Assembly (NCBI GenBank): GCA_050953005.1
Contig: JBMNLV010000004.1
Span: 62,001-126,000, forward strand
Direction: 5' to 3'
Source of the DNA: UBA6115 sp050953005
GTDB taxonomy: Bacteria > Bacillota > Clostridia > Christensenellales > Aristaeellaceae
Length of the DNA stretch: 64,000 bases
Within the stretch, counting starts at the first letter, position 1, and the number at the start of each line of letters is the position of its first letter. Position numbers and translations under genes: made by a program. The notes below the pieces were generated by a model, which had not been told where the DNA came from, searched no databases, and saw nothing but the letters and a program-made list of their open reading frames with translations. Positions 52,901-62,148 of this stretch are shown here, one piece after another.

Positions 52901-54910
52901 TCACTCGTGAAAATGAACTAGCAAACCTTCAAAAGCGTTGACTTGGGGTACAGTAACAAGAAGAATCCCATTCTCCCAATCAAAGCTACAAGGTTTTCCA
53001 TTGGTCTGAGTCACAACACTAACAGGCGCTTTTTGTAACGGAATCTTTAGCATCACATTCTGTATTGGTATCGGCTGAAAGTAGGAGGTGCCAAAGTGGC
53101 CGGAGTTATTCACCAGTTGGATCAGTGCATGCTTTCCAGTACGCTCAACCCCAGCAGTCACCTCAAGCATAGGGGTAAAAGGCTCAGCCTCTACGCTTAA
53201 AATGCCTACAACATTAATTAGCAAATCTTTCATAAAATCGAATGTGTTAGCATAACCGTCCCGGTAGTAAAGCAGTCCAGGTGTCCACGGGATTAGAATT
53301 CCACGCCCTTTCCCATAAGCATTTACCTGCAAACCAGGAATATCAGTTACTTGGGTGTAATAGCATCTCTCTGGCGGGCCAAACCAATGGGGCGGAATTA
53401 ATTTAAAATATCCTGTAGAGGATTCTTGATATTTGGCAAACAAAAATTCGTCCCCAAAATACAGGAAGGGCTTATTGCTAAGTGAGTTAAAAAGCTTAAA
53501 ATCCTTCTTGCTCACCTTTAACATTGCAGATGCCATATCTTTACGTAGAGCATACACTTTCTCAACGCCCATGGATTTTAATGGATATTCATTGTTCAAC
53601 TCATAATCTTCATTATATTTACCAATTTCTCCAGAAGCGATCACGCAACCGCCGTCATGGACATACCGGTCGAGTTTTTCTGAGAACCAGCCTGGCAACA
53701 TGCCTGTCGCCGGCAGAATCACTGCCTTGTATTTTTTCAGTGAATCGTCAGGCTTAATTTCACCAATCTGAATTTCGTCAAAGAGTATATGGGCTTCGGT
53801 CAATGCTCTGATCCAACCACGCTCCTCAGAAACATTTTCCCAGCGTTGACGACGAATCACCAAAACTTCAGCAAGCGCGGCGATGTTTTGGTACTCATCT
53901 TGATGATCTGCGCTATATTGAAATACTTCTTTTATAGCATCATAACCAGATTTATCCATATGATTGTCCAATCTTCCAATCACATAATAATCAACACCGC
54001 CAAAATTCGCCACATTCTGCCAGAGACGGAGTGCTTGTTCCTCAGGATTAACCGATACATGTCGATAGAAAAAACCAATAAAATCTACGGTGGTATTGCT
54101 TGATACCATGCTACCATTTATACCGCGCAAAACTCGGGTATTTGATGAAGCACTGTACTGCCAAAACGGCAAAGGACGCTTGTATTCAGTGTTAGATTCC
54201 ATTCTAGTAAAATCTATACCATCAATTGCTATATCTGGATTAAGCCCGTGAATAGTTTTCTCTAGTCGTTGCTTATAATCCGCTAGGATATCACGCTGAT
54301 AGACCCTGTATTTTCTAAATACAGGATCATCCATGTCTTCAACCTTAGGCAAGGCAAGTCCGAACTTATCATAAAAACGCTGCTTGCAATTGTCACAATG
54401 ACAGATTCCATAGTAATTGTAACTATAGTCCCTCACTTGAAAACCACCCATGTTGATAAATAAACCATCAACAGGCAAAGTTGTCACGACTTCACGAATA
54501 ATCTCGAATGCTTTGGATTGCTGATATCCACCTGCGATACAGGCATGTACATCGCCATTATAGTTAACAATATCACCATTGGCGGTTCGGTAAGCCCAAT
54601 CTGGATGTTTTTGATAAATTGGTTCGCGTACTTTTGAGAAATCCATTCGGGCAATAACCCGAATGCCAGCTTTCTTACAGGCATCCATAACATCCTTCAG
54701 AGTATCTCCAGTCAAGTATTGACTTTGGAAATGATCCTCTACCTCAGTTTGGTAACTTGCAATGATACCGCCTGTATTGATGAGAAGTACTGTTGCATTG
54801 AACTTTTTCAATTCATCAACAAAAGAATCTGCCTGGATATCTGCCATATCGATTTGTCGCATGTTAGTCTGTATCATACGCCAAGGATGAGACTTCCACC
54901 AGTTTTCCAC
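52901..54910 (-). CDS. Putative glycoside hydrolase (GHL6 / GH42-like)
   Basis: 669 residues from a GTG at 54910 with AAAGGAG before it. The N-terminal TIM barrel (about residues 1-380) shows IRVIARMDFSKVREPIYQ, the zinc-knuckle-like YGICHCDNCKQRFYDKFG and DGIDFTRMESN. A later region resembles the beta-galactosidase trimerisation domain (YVHDGGCVIASGEIGKY) and the C-terminus is beta-rich. No signal peptide: it would act inside the cell on imported oligosaccharides. Catalytic residues and substrate are not established for the GHL6 group. Neighbours are binding proteins, permeases and the dehydrogenase. Confidence 0.7.
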   Translation of the reverse strand: MENWWKSHPWRMIQTNMRQIDMADIQADSFVDELKKFNATVLLINTGGIIASYQTEVEDHFQSQYLTGDTLKDVMDACKKAGIRVIARMDFSKVREPIYQKHPDWAYRTANGDIVNYNGDVHACIAGGYQQSKAFEIIREVVTTLPVDGLFINMGGFQVRDYSYNYYGICHCDNCKQRFYDKFGLALPKVEDMDDPVFRKYRVYQRDILADYKQRLEKTIHGLNPDIAIDGIDFTRMESNTEYKRPLPFWQYSASSNTRVLRGINGSMVSSNTTVDFIGFFYRHVSVNPEEQALRLWQNVANFGGVDYYVIGRLDNHMDKSGYDAIKEVFQYSADHQDEYQNIAALAEVLVIRRQRWENVSEERGWIRALTEAHILFDEIQIGEIKPDDSLKKYKAVILPATGMLPGWFSEKLDRYVHDGGCVIASGEIGKYNEDYELNNEYPLKSMGVEKVYALRKDMASAMLKVSKKDFKLFNSLSNKPFLYFGDEFLFAKYQESSTGYFKLIPPHWFGPPERCYYTQVTDIPGLQVNAYGKGRGILIPWTPGLLYYRDGYANTFDFMKDLLINVVGILSVEAEPFTPMLEVTAGVERTGKHALIQLVNNSGHFGTSYFQPIPIQNVMLKIPLQKAPVSVVTQTNGKPCSFDWENGILLVTVPQVNAFEGLLVHFHE

Positions 54911-54988
54911 AAGATGCTCCTTTCTAGGCAAACCTCAGCCCGGGGCTATGATAGCCCCAGGACCCAATTTGTTCGTTATGATATCTAG

Positions 54989-56605
54989 TTATCTTGCATA
55001 ATAACGTTGCAAAGCTGCGTCATAAATAGTGATAGCATCCTCTATCCCTAGAGACTTTAAATCTTTCATATAGCTATCAAAACCTGACTCAATATCGTTT
55101 TTACCAAGCAGGAAAGCAACTGTCATCTCCTTCACATAAGTTTCCACTTCGCTTATGATGCCGGCATATTCGGTAGTTTCTTCTGCAGTCAGTGAAATAT
55201 TAGGGATGGTTCGACTTAAATCCATCTCAGCCATCCTCAAGCCTGCTTCTCGTTGGGCAGGATAACTAAGCATACGCTGTTCTCGAACAGCCGTATCATT
55301 CCAAAACGGAAAGCTTGAACAACCCATTGAGAACTCTGCAAGCGCCACATTGATGCTCTTGCCATCAGGATTTCGGGTAATATACTCAACTAACGTTGGG
55401 TATCCATCAATAACGTTATATGCCTCGCCTTCAATTCCATAGTTGGCCAACATCATACCATCGCCACCGTAGAACATATCTAGCCATTGAACAGCTAGGT
55501 CAGGTCGCTCACAGTCTTTGGTGATCACAGCGCTGACCTTTGTAACACCTGCAGAAAAACCTGCAAAATTATATGAAACATCACCTTCATTCCTTACAGG
55601 GGTTAATGCAGCAACCACGGCTGTCGGGTCGCCTAAACCTGCGATAAAGGTTCCGAAACCCGCACCCATACCACTACGGAGTGCACCTGCTTTACTATTG
55701 AGAAATTTAGCATCTTGTTGAGTTTTGTCATTGCTGACAAAATCAGGATCCACAAGTCCTTCTTCAATCCATTTACGCATCAGGAGTAGGTAGTCTTTGT
55801 AATCTTTGTCGTAAGCACCATATGCAGCATGTTGATCCTCGTTGACATACATTCCCCACTGTTTTCCCCATGCCCAATAAAAAGCCTCTAGCGCAATTGT
55901 ATCAATCGTACCGGGCGTAAACAGTCCAGTAGTTAACGGAATCTCATCACTGGGGTCACCATCGCCGTTCAAATCGTTATCACGAAATGCCACTAACACA
56001 TCATACCAATCATCCAATGTGACTGGAACATCTTTTCCAACTTTCTTAAGCCAGTCTGCTCGAATTAGATAAGCATATGTGTTTTTCAACGGCTCGGAAA
56101 ATTGCATCTGGTGAAAAGCTGGCATTATTCCTTTATCAGTTGTAATATCCTTCTTTATTTGTGGGTTTTCTACCATCAAAGCTTTCAAATTTGGCGCATA
56201 TTGCTCGATTAAATCAGTCAAATCCAGAATCAACCCATCCTCATACATTTGATCAGGAGTTGTATTAAAAACACTCCAGTCATAATAGATAATGTCCGGA
56301 AGTTTTCCAGACGAAAGCAAGAGATTAAGCTGTTCAGCCGCGGACCCTGAAGCAGGATGAATAAACTCAGGGTATATGTTCGTTATTTCTGACATCCTTT
56401 TCATGCTTGGCACTTCAGCATAACTGGTAAACTTAACGTATCTGCTGGAGTCGAAGGTTACAAACATCTCTAAAGTATAAGGTTCTTCAGTTAGTTTTGT
56501 CATGTTGCCAGTATACGGTTCAATTGCCGCTCTTGCGGTTGCTACACTGCATAACGAAAAAGCCATGGTCAAACAAAGTAGATAGGCAATAATTCTGCGG
56601 TTCAT
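54989..56605 (-). CDS. Extracellular sugar-binding protein, LplA-like
   Basis: 538 residues from the ATG at 56605 (AAGGAGG upstream); a longer frame overlaps the YtcP gene and is not used. Signal peptide MNRRIIAYLLCLTMAFSLCS, cleavage near ARA; the cysteines there are not in a lipobox (a leucine precedes them). Signs: YTLEMFVTFDSSRYVKFTSY, PEFIHPASGSAAEQLNLLLS, PDIIYYDWS, and GIEGEAYNVIDGYPTLVEYI. Closely related to 49937. Feeds the permeases at 57558 and 56653. Confidence 0.87.
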   Translation of the reverse strand: MNRRIIAYLLCLTMAFSLCSVATARAAIEPYTGNMTKLTEEPYTLEMFVTFDSSRYVKFTSYAEVPSMKRMSEITNIYPEFIHPASGSAAEQLNLLLSSGKLPDIIYYDWSVFNTTPDQMYEDGLILDLTDLIEQYAPNLKALMVENPQIKKDITTDKGIMPAFHQMQFSEPLKNTYAYLIRADWLKKVGKDVPVTLDDWYDVLVAFRDNDLNGDGDPSDEIPLTTGLFTPGTIDTIALEAFYWAWGKQWGMYVNEDQHAAYGAYDKDYKDYLLLMRKWIEEGLVDPDFVSNDKTQQDAKFLNSKAGALRSGMGAGFGTFIAGLGDPTAVVAALTPVRNEGDVSYNFAGFSAGVTKVSAVITKDCERPDLAVQWLDMFYGGDGMMLANYGIEGEAYNVIDGYPTLVEYITRNPDGKSINVALAEFSMGCSSFPFWNDTAVREQRMLSYPAQREAGLRMAEMDLSRTIPNISLTAEETTEYAGIISEVETYVKEMTVAFLLGKNDIESGFDSYMKDLKSLGIEDAITIYDAALQRYYAR

Positions 56606-56652
56606 TTTTTCCTCCTTTTTCTGTTCGTGAACAATCCATGCGCTATACCCAG

Positions 56653-57537
56653 TCAGCCTTTGATAGCTCCAATCATCACTCCTTTCATGAAATATTTCTG
56701 AACGAAAGGATATGCGCACATGATGGGAAGTGTAGCCACAATAATGGTTGCATATCTTAATGTAACAGATATATATTCCTTATCTGCTGCATCCGATACG
56801 CCTGTATTCATGCTGCTCAAGTCGTTATTTATAAGAATTTCTCGTAGGACAAGCTGAAGCGGGTATTTGCTTCGAGTGCGGAAATACAGCATGGCAGGCA
56901 CCCAAGAATTCCAATGATATACTGTATAATAAAGAATTATTACAGCAATAACAGCTGGACTTAACGGCAACGCAATCTGAAAAAAGTTCTGCCATTCATT
57001 TCCTCCGTCAATTCGAACACTCTCAAACAATTCTTCTGGCAACTCCTGAAAAGAAGTTCTCATAATGATTAGATTAAAGGTATTAATGGCAGCTGGAAAA
57101 ACCATCGCTGTCCAATGATCTAGCATTCCGAGTTTCATTACTATCAAATAAGTGGGAATCATGCCACCTGAAAAGAACATAGTAAAACTAATCATTAACA
57201 TGATAGGATTGCGCAAAGCCATTGTTCGTTTAGACAGAGCGTATGCTCCAAGCGTGGTAAACAACATGTTTACCACTAGTCCGGTAACCAGATAGAATAG
57301 CGTATTGATATAGCCCAAGGGTATCATGCGGTTTTCAAATACTGTTTTATATGCATCAAAGCTGATACCATATGGAAAAAGAAACAAGCCAGTATGCTTC
57401 ATCATGTCAATAGGATTAGAAACCGAACCAATTATAATGTAATACACAGGATAAAAACATATCAACCCTAACACAAACAAAAGAATCGCGTTGATGGATG
57501 CCATAATTCTATCGCTTCTTGATTTAATAACTCTCAT
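56653..57537 (-). CDS. Sugar ABC transporter permease, YtcP type
   Basis: 294 residues, six membrane helices, TMFFSGGMIPTYLIV, EAA loop ESVRIDGGNEWQNFFQIALP, ending MKGVMIGAIKG. The ribosome site is weak (GGATGAGAGTG). Starts 20 bases after the LplB-type gene. Confidence 0.87.
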   Translation of the reverse strand: MRVIKSRSDRIMASINAILLFVLGLICFYPVYYIIIGSVSNPIDMMKHTGLFLFPYGISFDAYKTVFENRMIPLGYINTLFYLVTGLVVNMLFTTLGAYALSKRTMALRNPIMLMISFTMFFSGGMIPTYLIVMKLGMLDHWTAMVFPAAINTFNLIIMRTSFQELPEELFESVRIDGGNEWQNFFQIALPLSPAVIAVIILYYTVYHWNSWVPAMLYFRTRSKYPLQLVLREILINNDLSSMNTGVSDAADKEYISVTLRYATIIVATLPIMCAYPFVQKYFMKGVMIGAIKG

Positions 57538-57557
57538 TGCACATTCACACTCTCATC

Positions 57558-58511
57558 CTAAAACAAACCTGAGCCAGTAAGGCTTTTTGAAATTCTGTTG
57601 ACTGTCAAAAGAAGCGCGAAGTTGATAACAGAATTGAATAAACCAACAGCCGAACTAAAACTGTAATTGCCATCTATGATGCCTTTTCGATAAACATATG
57701 AAGAAATAACATCAGCAGTTTTGTAGGTAGAAGGATTGTACAATAAAAGGGTTTTTTCAACACCAACATTCATTATTCTGCCAAATCGGATAATGAGCAT
57801 TATTACAATGGTAGGTAATAGAGAGGGTAAGGTAATATACCATATCTGTTTTAAGCGGCTCGCTCCGTCAATATGAGCAGCCTCATACATTTCTACATCT
57901 ATCGCGCTCAAAGAAGCCATATAAATAATAGAACTCCATCCGAATTCGCGCCAAATTCCAGAACTTACAAATACAGTTCGATACCAATCGGCTTCTTGCA
58001 AAAAAATTATGGGTTCGCCACCAAACAAAACAATAATTTCATTAATCATGCCTGTACGTGCTGTAAAATCTCTGACCATACTACATAAAACAACAATTGA
58101 TATGAAGTGCGGCAAATACGTGACCGTTTGAATGGTTCTTCTATACTTAGAACTTCTTACTTCATTAAGCATTAATGCCAAAACAATTGGAAGTGGAAAA
58201 CCAAAAATAATATCATAAATATTCAGCAACAATGTGTTTGTTAGCAATCTACCAAAATAGATTGAACTGAAAAAGCTATTGAAATGTTTTAAGCCAACCC
58301 ATGGGCTCTTAATAATACCTTTGCCGATAGAAAAATTCTTAAATGCTATCTGAGCACCATACATAGGAAAGTAATGGAATATAATATAATACAATATCAA
58401 AGGGATTAGCATTATATAATATACATTGTTTTTGGAAAAATCAGCCTTCATTTTTCCTAAAAGTGTTTTGTTCTTCACAAATGGATTACTAGCTAGATTG
58501 CTGTTGCTCAT
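57558..58511 (-). CDS. Sugar ABC transporter permease, LplB type
   Basis: 317 residues. PMYGAQIAFKNFSIGKGII and VTYLPHFISIVVLCSMV mark the family. EAA loop: EAAHIDGASRLKQIWYITLP. Six membrane helices. First gene of the minus run, so its promoter should lie within 58512-58650, where the sequence is AT-rich without a clear consensus. The IS30-bearing element lies just upstream at 58654. Confidence 0.87.
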   Translation of the reverse strand: MSNSNLASNPFVKNKTLLGKMKADFSKNNVYYIMLIPLILYYIIFHYFPMYGAQIAFKNFSIGKGIIKSPWVGLKHFNSFFSSIYFGRLLTNTLLLNIYDIIFGFPLPIVLALMLNEVRSSKYRRTIQTVTYLPHFISIVVLCSMVRDFTARTGMINEIIVLFGGEPIIFLQEADWYRTVFVSSGIWREFGWSSIIYMASLSAIDVEMYEAAHIDGASRLKQIWYITLPSLLPTIVIMLIIRFGRIMNVGVEKTLLLYNPSTYKTADVISSYVYRKGIIDGNYSFSSAVGLFNSVINFALLLTVNRISKSLTGSGLF

Positions 58512-58653
58512 CTATATCTCGCTCCGCTCTATCTTTACTTGTATATAAAATTGCACAAACTATTAATCTTATCAAGGGACAGATTTTTTTGTATATTTTG
58601 GCACAAAAAAGCGAGAATACCCATCATTGTCGAAATTAGAGTTAATAAATAAT

Positions 58654-59996
58654 AGTGTCCCCTGAGCAAGAAGAAACCCTAGCTAAATCAAGACATTTCG
58701 TCTGTTTACTAGTATCATTGCCCAGAGCGCTGGCTAAGTTCGGGGAGTACAGGAATATGAACATATCATACGCGCTTTTGCCGTGAAACTGGCGACGTTT
58801 GGATACCGTTCACATGAGAGAAAATCAGGTTGACAGTTTCCTGAGTGAAGCTATCAAAGGAGGAACCTTTGGGAACAATGGCTCTGAATAGGGTGTGATT
58901 GTTTTCGACATGGGGCTTTTGGTACGGTGCGTTGGGATCACAGAAGAAAACAGAAGTTTCTTTTTGTCCTGAGGCGTCGTTTTCGAAGTCTGAAACATGG
59001 CTGAACTCTCCGCCGTTGTCGGTGAGCAGCACAGGGCAGATCTCTCCAAAAGAGAAGCCGTAATTGCTGAGACATGTTTTCAGTTCAGCGATTTTTCTTC
59101 CGGCTTCAGATGCAGTCTTGTTGTCCAGAAGGATGCCAAACATAAAGTCGGAATGAGTGAAATGGAGCGTCATGATGACCTTCCCACCGGCAGCGCCAAT
59201 CAGGGTGCCCATTTCAGTACAGGTTATCCATGGATGTTCCTGCATGAAGAGGAGATAATCCTGGTAAGTACGGTTGACGCGAACGGCTTTTGGCGTATAG
59301 TCGTTTTCTTTTTTGCTTCGTAGCTTGAACTTGACGGCGCGCGGGAGGTCAATCTTCACGATGGAATAGTAACCTCGCTCAATGTGCCGATAGACAGTAG
59401 ATTTGGATACCGGCAGATGATGGGTCATGATGACATGATAGATGTTCTGCCCATTTTAAATGGCGGTTGAAAGGATGCGCTCATTGAAGTAGAACTCCTC
59501 TTTGGGCAGCGGGATTCCTTCTCGCGATTCGCTGAGTACGGTGAGATATTCCTGCTGCGCAGTTTTGGCGTTGTACTTTCTTCAAGGGAAGATACAGTTG
59601 CTGTGGTTTTTTTGCAGCCGTTGCAAACAAAGGGAGCTTTTAATCATTTGGAGTAGACGTCTTGTGTCCTGGTAAAGCCGCTTGAGTAGGATTTAGCGTG
59701 TAGTTTGACTTCTTTGGAAACAATTGTCGGGTATTTAGCGATTCGTCGTGAGATGGCTTTGAAGCTCATTCGCTTGCACAGACATTCCATGATCTCGATC
59801 CGATCCTCTAAGGAACCGCTGATTTAAGCACCTATGGCAGAGTCATCGCAGAATGCAAGCAATTTTTTTGGATTTCTCACCACTCCCCCGGTCAAAAACT
59901 CGGCTGATGCCGTGTGTTTAGCCATTTTCCCCTGTGTTTTGCCCCCCATTTGGTGTTTTTTATAAAATATAGGGGGTGAGTTGTTCAGTGGACACT
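58654..59996 (-). mobile_element. IS-like unit with IS-A-type ends around an IS30 remnant
   Basis: Left end AGTGTCCCCTGAGCAAG and right end (complement) AGTGTCCACTGAACAAC match the terminal repeats of IS-A at 45243. Inside is a broken IS30-type transposase, not an IS5/IS1182-type gene. It may be a chimera or a nested insertion that lost the original transposase. Confidence 0.6.
58766..59830 (-). pseudogene. IS30-family transposase, frameshifted
   Basis: Near 59820-59640 the minus strand gives SLEDRIEIMECLCKRMSFKA, ISRRIAKYPTIVSKEVKLHA, FTRTQDV and a TGA. Further frames give CNGCKK. From 59428 the frame continues with MTHHLPVSKSTVYRHIERGY, TWITCTEMGTLIG-like, VLLTDNGGEFSHVSDFEN, and APYQKPHVENNHTLFRAIVP. 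These are the HTH and DDE catalytic parts of IS30. Several frame breaks in the N-terminal half make it inactive. Confidence 0.8.
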
Positions 59997-60165
59997 GCTT
60001 AATTCTACTACAAAAACAGACGATGCTCCTCAATTTTGATACCAAATCAGGCAAATTGGCACTCCTTTTGATACTTTTCATGCAATTCTATGATGAATGA
60101 GTGTAAAATATTCAGATAGTTCCAGACATGCGTTACGGCATACGGAAACTCAAGAAAATTCGGGA

Positions 60166-60194
60166 TTGACAGCGATAGATTAACGTGCTATTTT
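60166..60194 (+). promoter_or_regulatory. Promoter of the 60247 ABC operon
   Basis: TTGACA (60166-60171), 17-base spacer, TATTTT (60189-60194), 52 bases before the first start codon. Confidence 0.7.
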
Positions 60195-60197
60195 AAA

Positions 60198-60230
60198 CAT
60201 GTCATAACAACATTACATCATGATGACATG
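60198..60230. promoter_or_regulatory. Candidate operator, inverted repeat with 17-base gap
   Basis: CATGTCAT (60198-60205) and ATGACATG (60223-60230) form a perfect 8-bp inverted repeat right after the -10 box. Its TGACATG core is shared with the palindrome at 38500-38511. The regulator is unknown. Confidence 0.65.
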
Positions 60231-60246
60231 ACCTTTTCTGGAGGGT

Positions 60247-61188
60247 ATGATATCAGGCATGGAACGGATAAAAAGCAGTAGACAAAGCGGCGGCTGGCGG
60301 AGGTGCCGGGCTGGTGGTCTGAAGCGGCGAGAGGCTTTGACTGGCTGGGCTTTTGTGCTGCCAGAGTTGATAGGCTTTTCTATTTTTACATTCTTTTCCA
60401 TCGGCTATTCTTTTTACATCTCTCTGACCAAGTATGAGCTTCTCTCCCCGCCGGTTTTTGTTGGCATAAAGAATTATGCCCGGATTTTCAGGGACACGAA
60501 ATTCTTTAAGTATCTTGGGAACACCATCTATTTTGTCATTGGTCTGGTTCCCTCTGTTTTGGTTATATCCATGCTATTGGCCATCGTGATTAACAGAAAA
60601 ACCAAAATTCTTACCAATATCTACCGATCCGCACTTTTCTTGCCTTGTATTACCTCCACGGTTGCCATCAGCCTTGTCTGGATCTGGATTTTGAACCCGG
60701 ACATCGGCATCATCAACATGATCCTTCGGGCGGTTGGAGTACAAAATCCCCCCAGATGGCTTGAATCTGTTTTCTGGGCCAAGCCGGCTTTGATTGTGAT
60801 GAGAATCTGGCAGATGTCCGGTTATTATATGATGATTTTCCTGGCCGGCCTCCAAGCCATTCCGGACAGTCTGTACGAAGCTGCAGAGATTGATGGCGCT
60901 TCCCGAAGACAACGGACCTTCTACATCACAGTACCCATGCTATCAAACACAACTTTCGTGGTGGCCATCATGCTGATTATCGAGTCTTTCAATATATTTG
61001 AGGCTGTTTTTGTCATGACAGAGGGCAGGCCGCTGGGCTCAACCAACACCTTGATGTACTACATCTATCAACTGGGTTTTCAAAACTACAACATGGGCTA
61101 TGCCAGTTCTGTCGCGTGGGTTTTCTTCCTGATCATTTTTGGGATCACCCTGATGCAATACAGATTCCGCAGAGAAATTATTATGTAG
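60247..61188 (+). CDS. Sugar ABC transporter permease, MalF type
   Basis: 313 residues, six membrane helices, EAA loop EAAEIDGASRRQRTFYITVP. N-terminal basic arm then GWAFVLPELIGFSIFTFFSI. GGAGGG lies close to the ATG at 60247; an ATG 12 bases later is also possible. First gene of a MalF-MalG-binding protein operon, with a promoter and operator upstream. More GC-rich than the island before it. Substrate unknown. Confidence 0.85.
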   Translation: MISGMERIKSSRQSGGWRRCRAGGLKRREALTGWAFVLPELIGFSIFTFFSIGYSFYISLTKYELLSPPVFVGIKNYARIFRDTKFFKYLGNTIYFVIGLVPSVLVISMLLAIVINRKTKILTNIYRSALFLPCITSTVAISLVWIWILNPDIGIINMILRAVGVQNPPRWLESVFWAKPALIVMRIWQMSGYYMMIFLAGLQAIPDSLYEAAEIDGASRRQRTFYITVPMLSNTTFVVAIMLIIESFNIFEAVFVMTEGRPLGSTNTLMYYIYQLGFQNYNMGYASSVAWVFFLIIFGITLMQYRFRREIIM

Positions 61189-61201
61189 GGAGGCGGACAG
61201 T

Positions 61202-62086
61202 ATGATAGAAAAGATTCTGGCCCAAACCCACAGCAGAATGTTAAATTATAACACAAAGCATAAGTTGCTCCGCTTTGTGTATCACCTCTTTATGATTGCC
61301 CTGTCATTTACCATGGCCTATCCCTTCGTATGGGCAGTAATGAGTTCTTTCAAGACTTCCGGGCAGATGTTCACGGGAAACCCTTTAACCCTGATCCCCA
61401 GACCCTTTACCCTCATCAATTACGAGCGCACCCTGGAGCTGCTCCCCTTTGGCATGTTTATGCGCAATTCCCTGGTTCTGTCGTTGGCCATTCCGGCTCT
61501 GATGATTCTTTTTTCCTCCCTGTGTGCCTATGGGTTGTCCCGGCTTGAGTTCAGGGGGCGGAATTTTATTTTCATGCTGTTTGTATCTACCATGATGGTG
61601 CCCAGTCATGTGACCTTGATCCCCAACTATCTGATTGTCAGCAGGCTAGGCTGGATCGACAGCTATGTCAGCCTGTTTGTCAATGCGATATTTACCGGCG
61701 TCAACGCCTTCAATATTTTTTTCTTCCGTCAGTTCTTTATGTCCATCCCCAAAGACCTGGAGCAGGCTGCCATCATTGACGGATGCAGTTTTGCCGGCGT
61801 GTATTTCCGCATCATTCTCCCCAATTCCAAACCGGCGATTGCAACTGTGGCTATTCTTTCCTTCCGCGCAGTCTGGAACTCCTTCTTATGGCCGATGCTG
61901 GTTATCAATTCTTTTGAAAAAATGACCGTTACAGTGGGTCTTCAGTACTATCGCGGCGCCGTGGACAATTCTGCGCAGGTGCTAGCTGGTGTTACCCTGG
62001 CCATCATTCCGGTCATTTTGGTTTTTCTGGCGTTCCAGAAATACTTTATCAACTCCACCATCAACAGCGGTTTTGGCGGCACCTGA
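61202..62086 (+). CDS. Sugar ABC transporter permease, MalG type
   Basis: 294 residues, six membrane helices, EAA-like loop EQAAIIDGCSFAGVYFRIIL, preceded by LSRLEFRGRNFIFMLF. AGGGAGG precedes the ATG, 13 bases after the MalF-type gene. Works with the partner permease and the binding protein at 62149. Confidence 0.85.
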   Translation: MIEKILAQTHSRMLNYNTKHKLLRFVYHLFMIALSFTMAYPFVWAVMSSFKTSGQMFTGNPLTLIPRPFTLINYERTLELLPFGMFMRNSLVLSLAIPALMILFSSLCAYGLSRLEFRGRNFIFMLFVSTMMVPSHVTLIPNYLIVSRLGWIDSYVSLFVNAIFTGVNAFNIFFFRQFFMSIPKDLEQAAIIDGCSFAGVYFRIILPNSKPAIATVAILSFRAVWNSFLWPMLVINSFEKMTVTVGLQYYRGAVDNSAQVLAGVTLAIIPVILVFLAFQKYFINSTINSGFGGT

Positions 62087-62148
62087 AGCGTTATCTAAGG
62101 CAGAACAAATCTGCCTGTCAAGATAAAAAAGAAAAGGAGGAACCTGTC

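Noticed and set aside
59824..60081. 85-residue minus frame covering the right end of the IS30-bearing unit
   Set aside because: Crosses the terminal repeat and has no recognisable domain; likely chance in AT-rich DNA.
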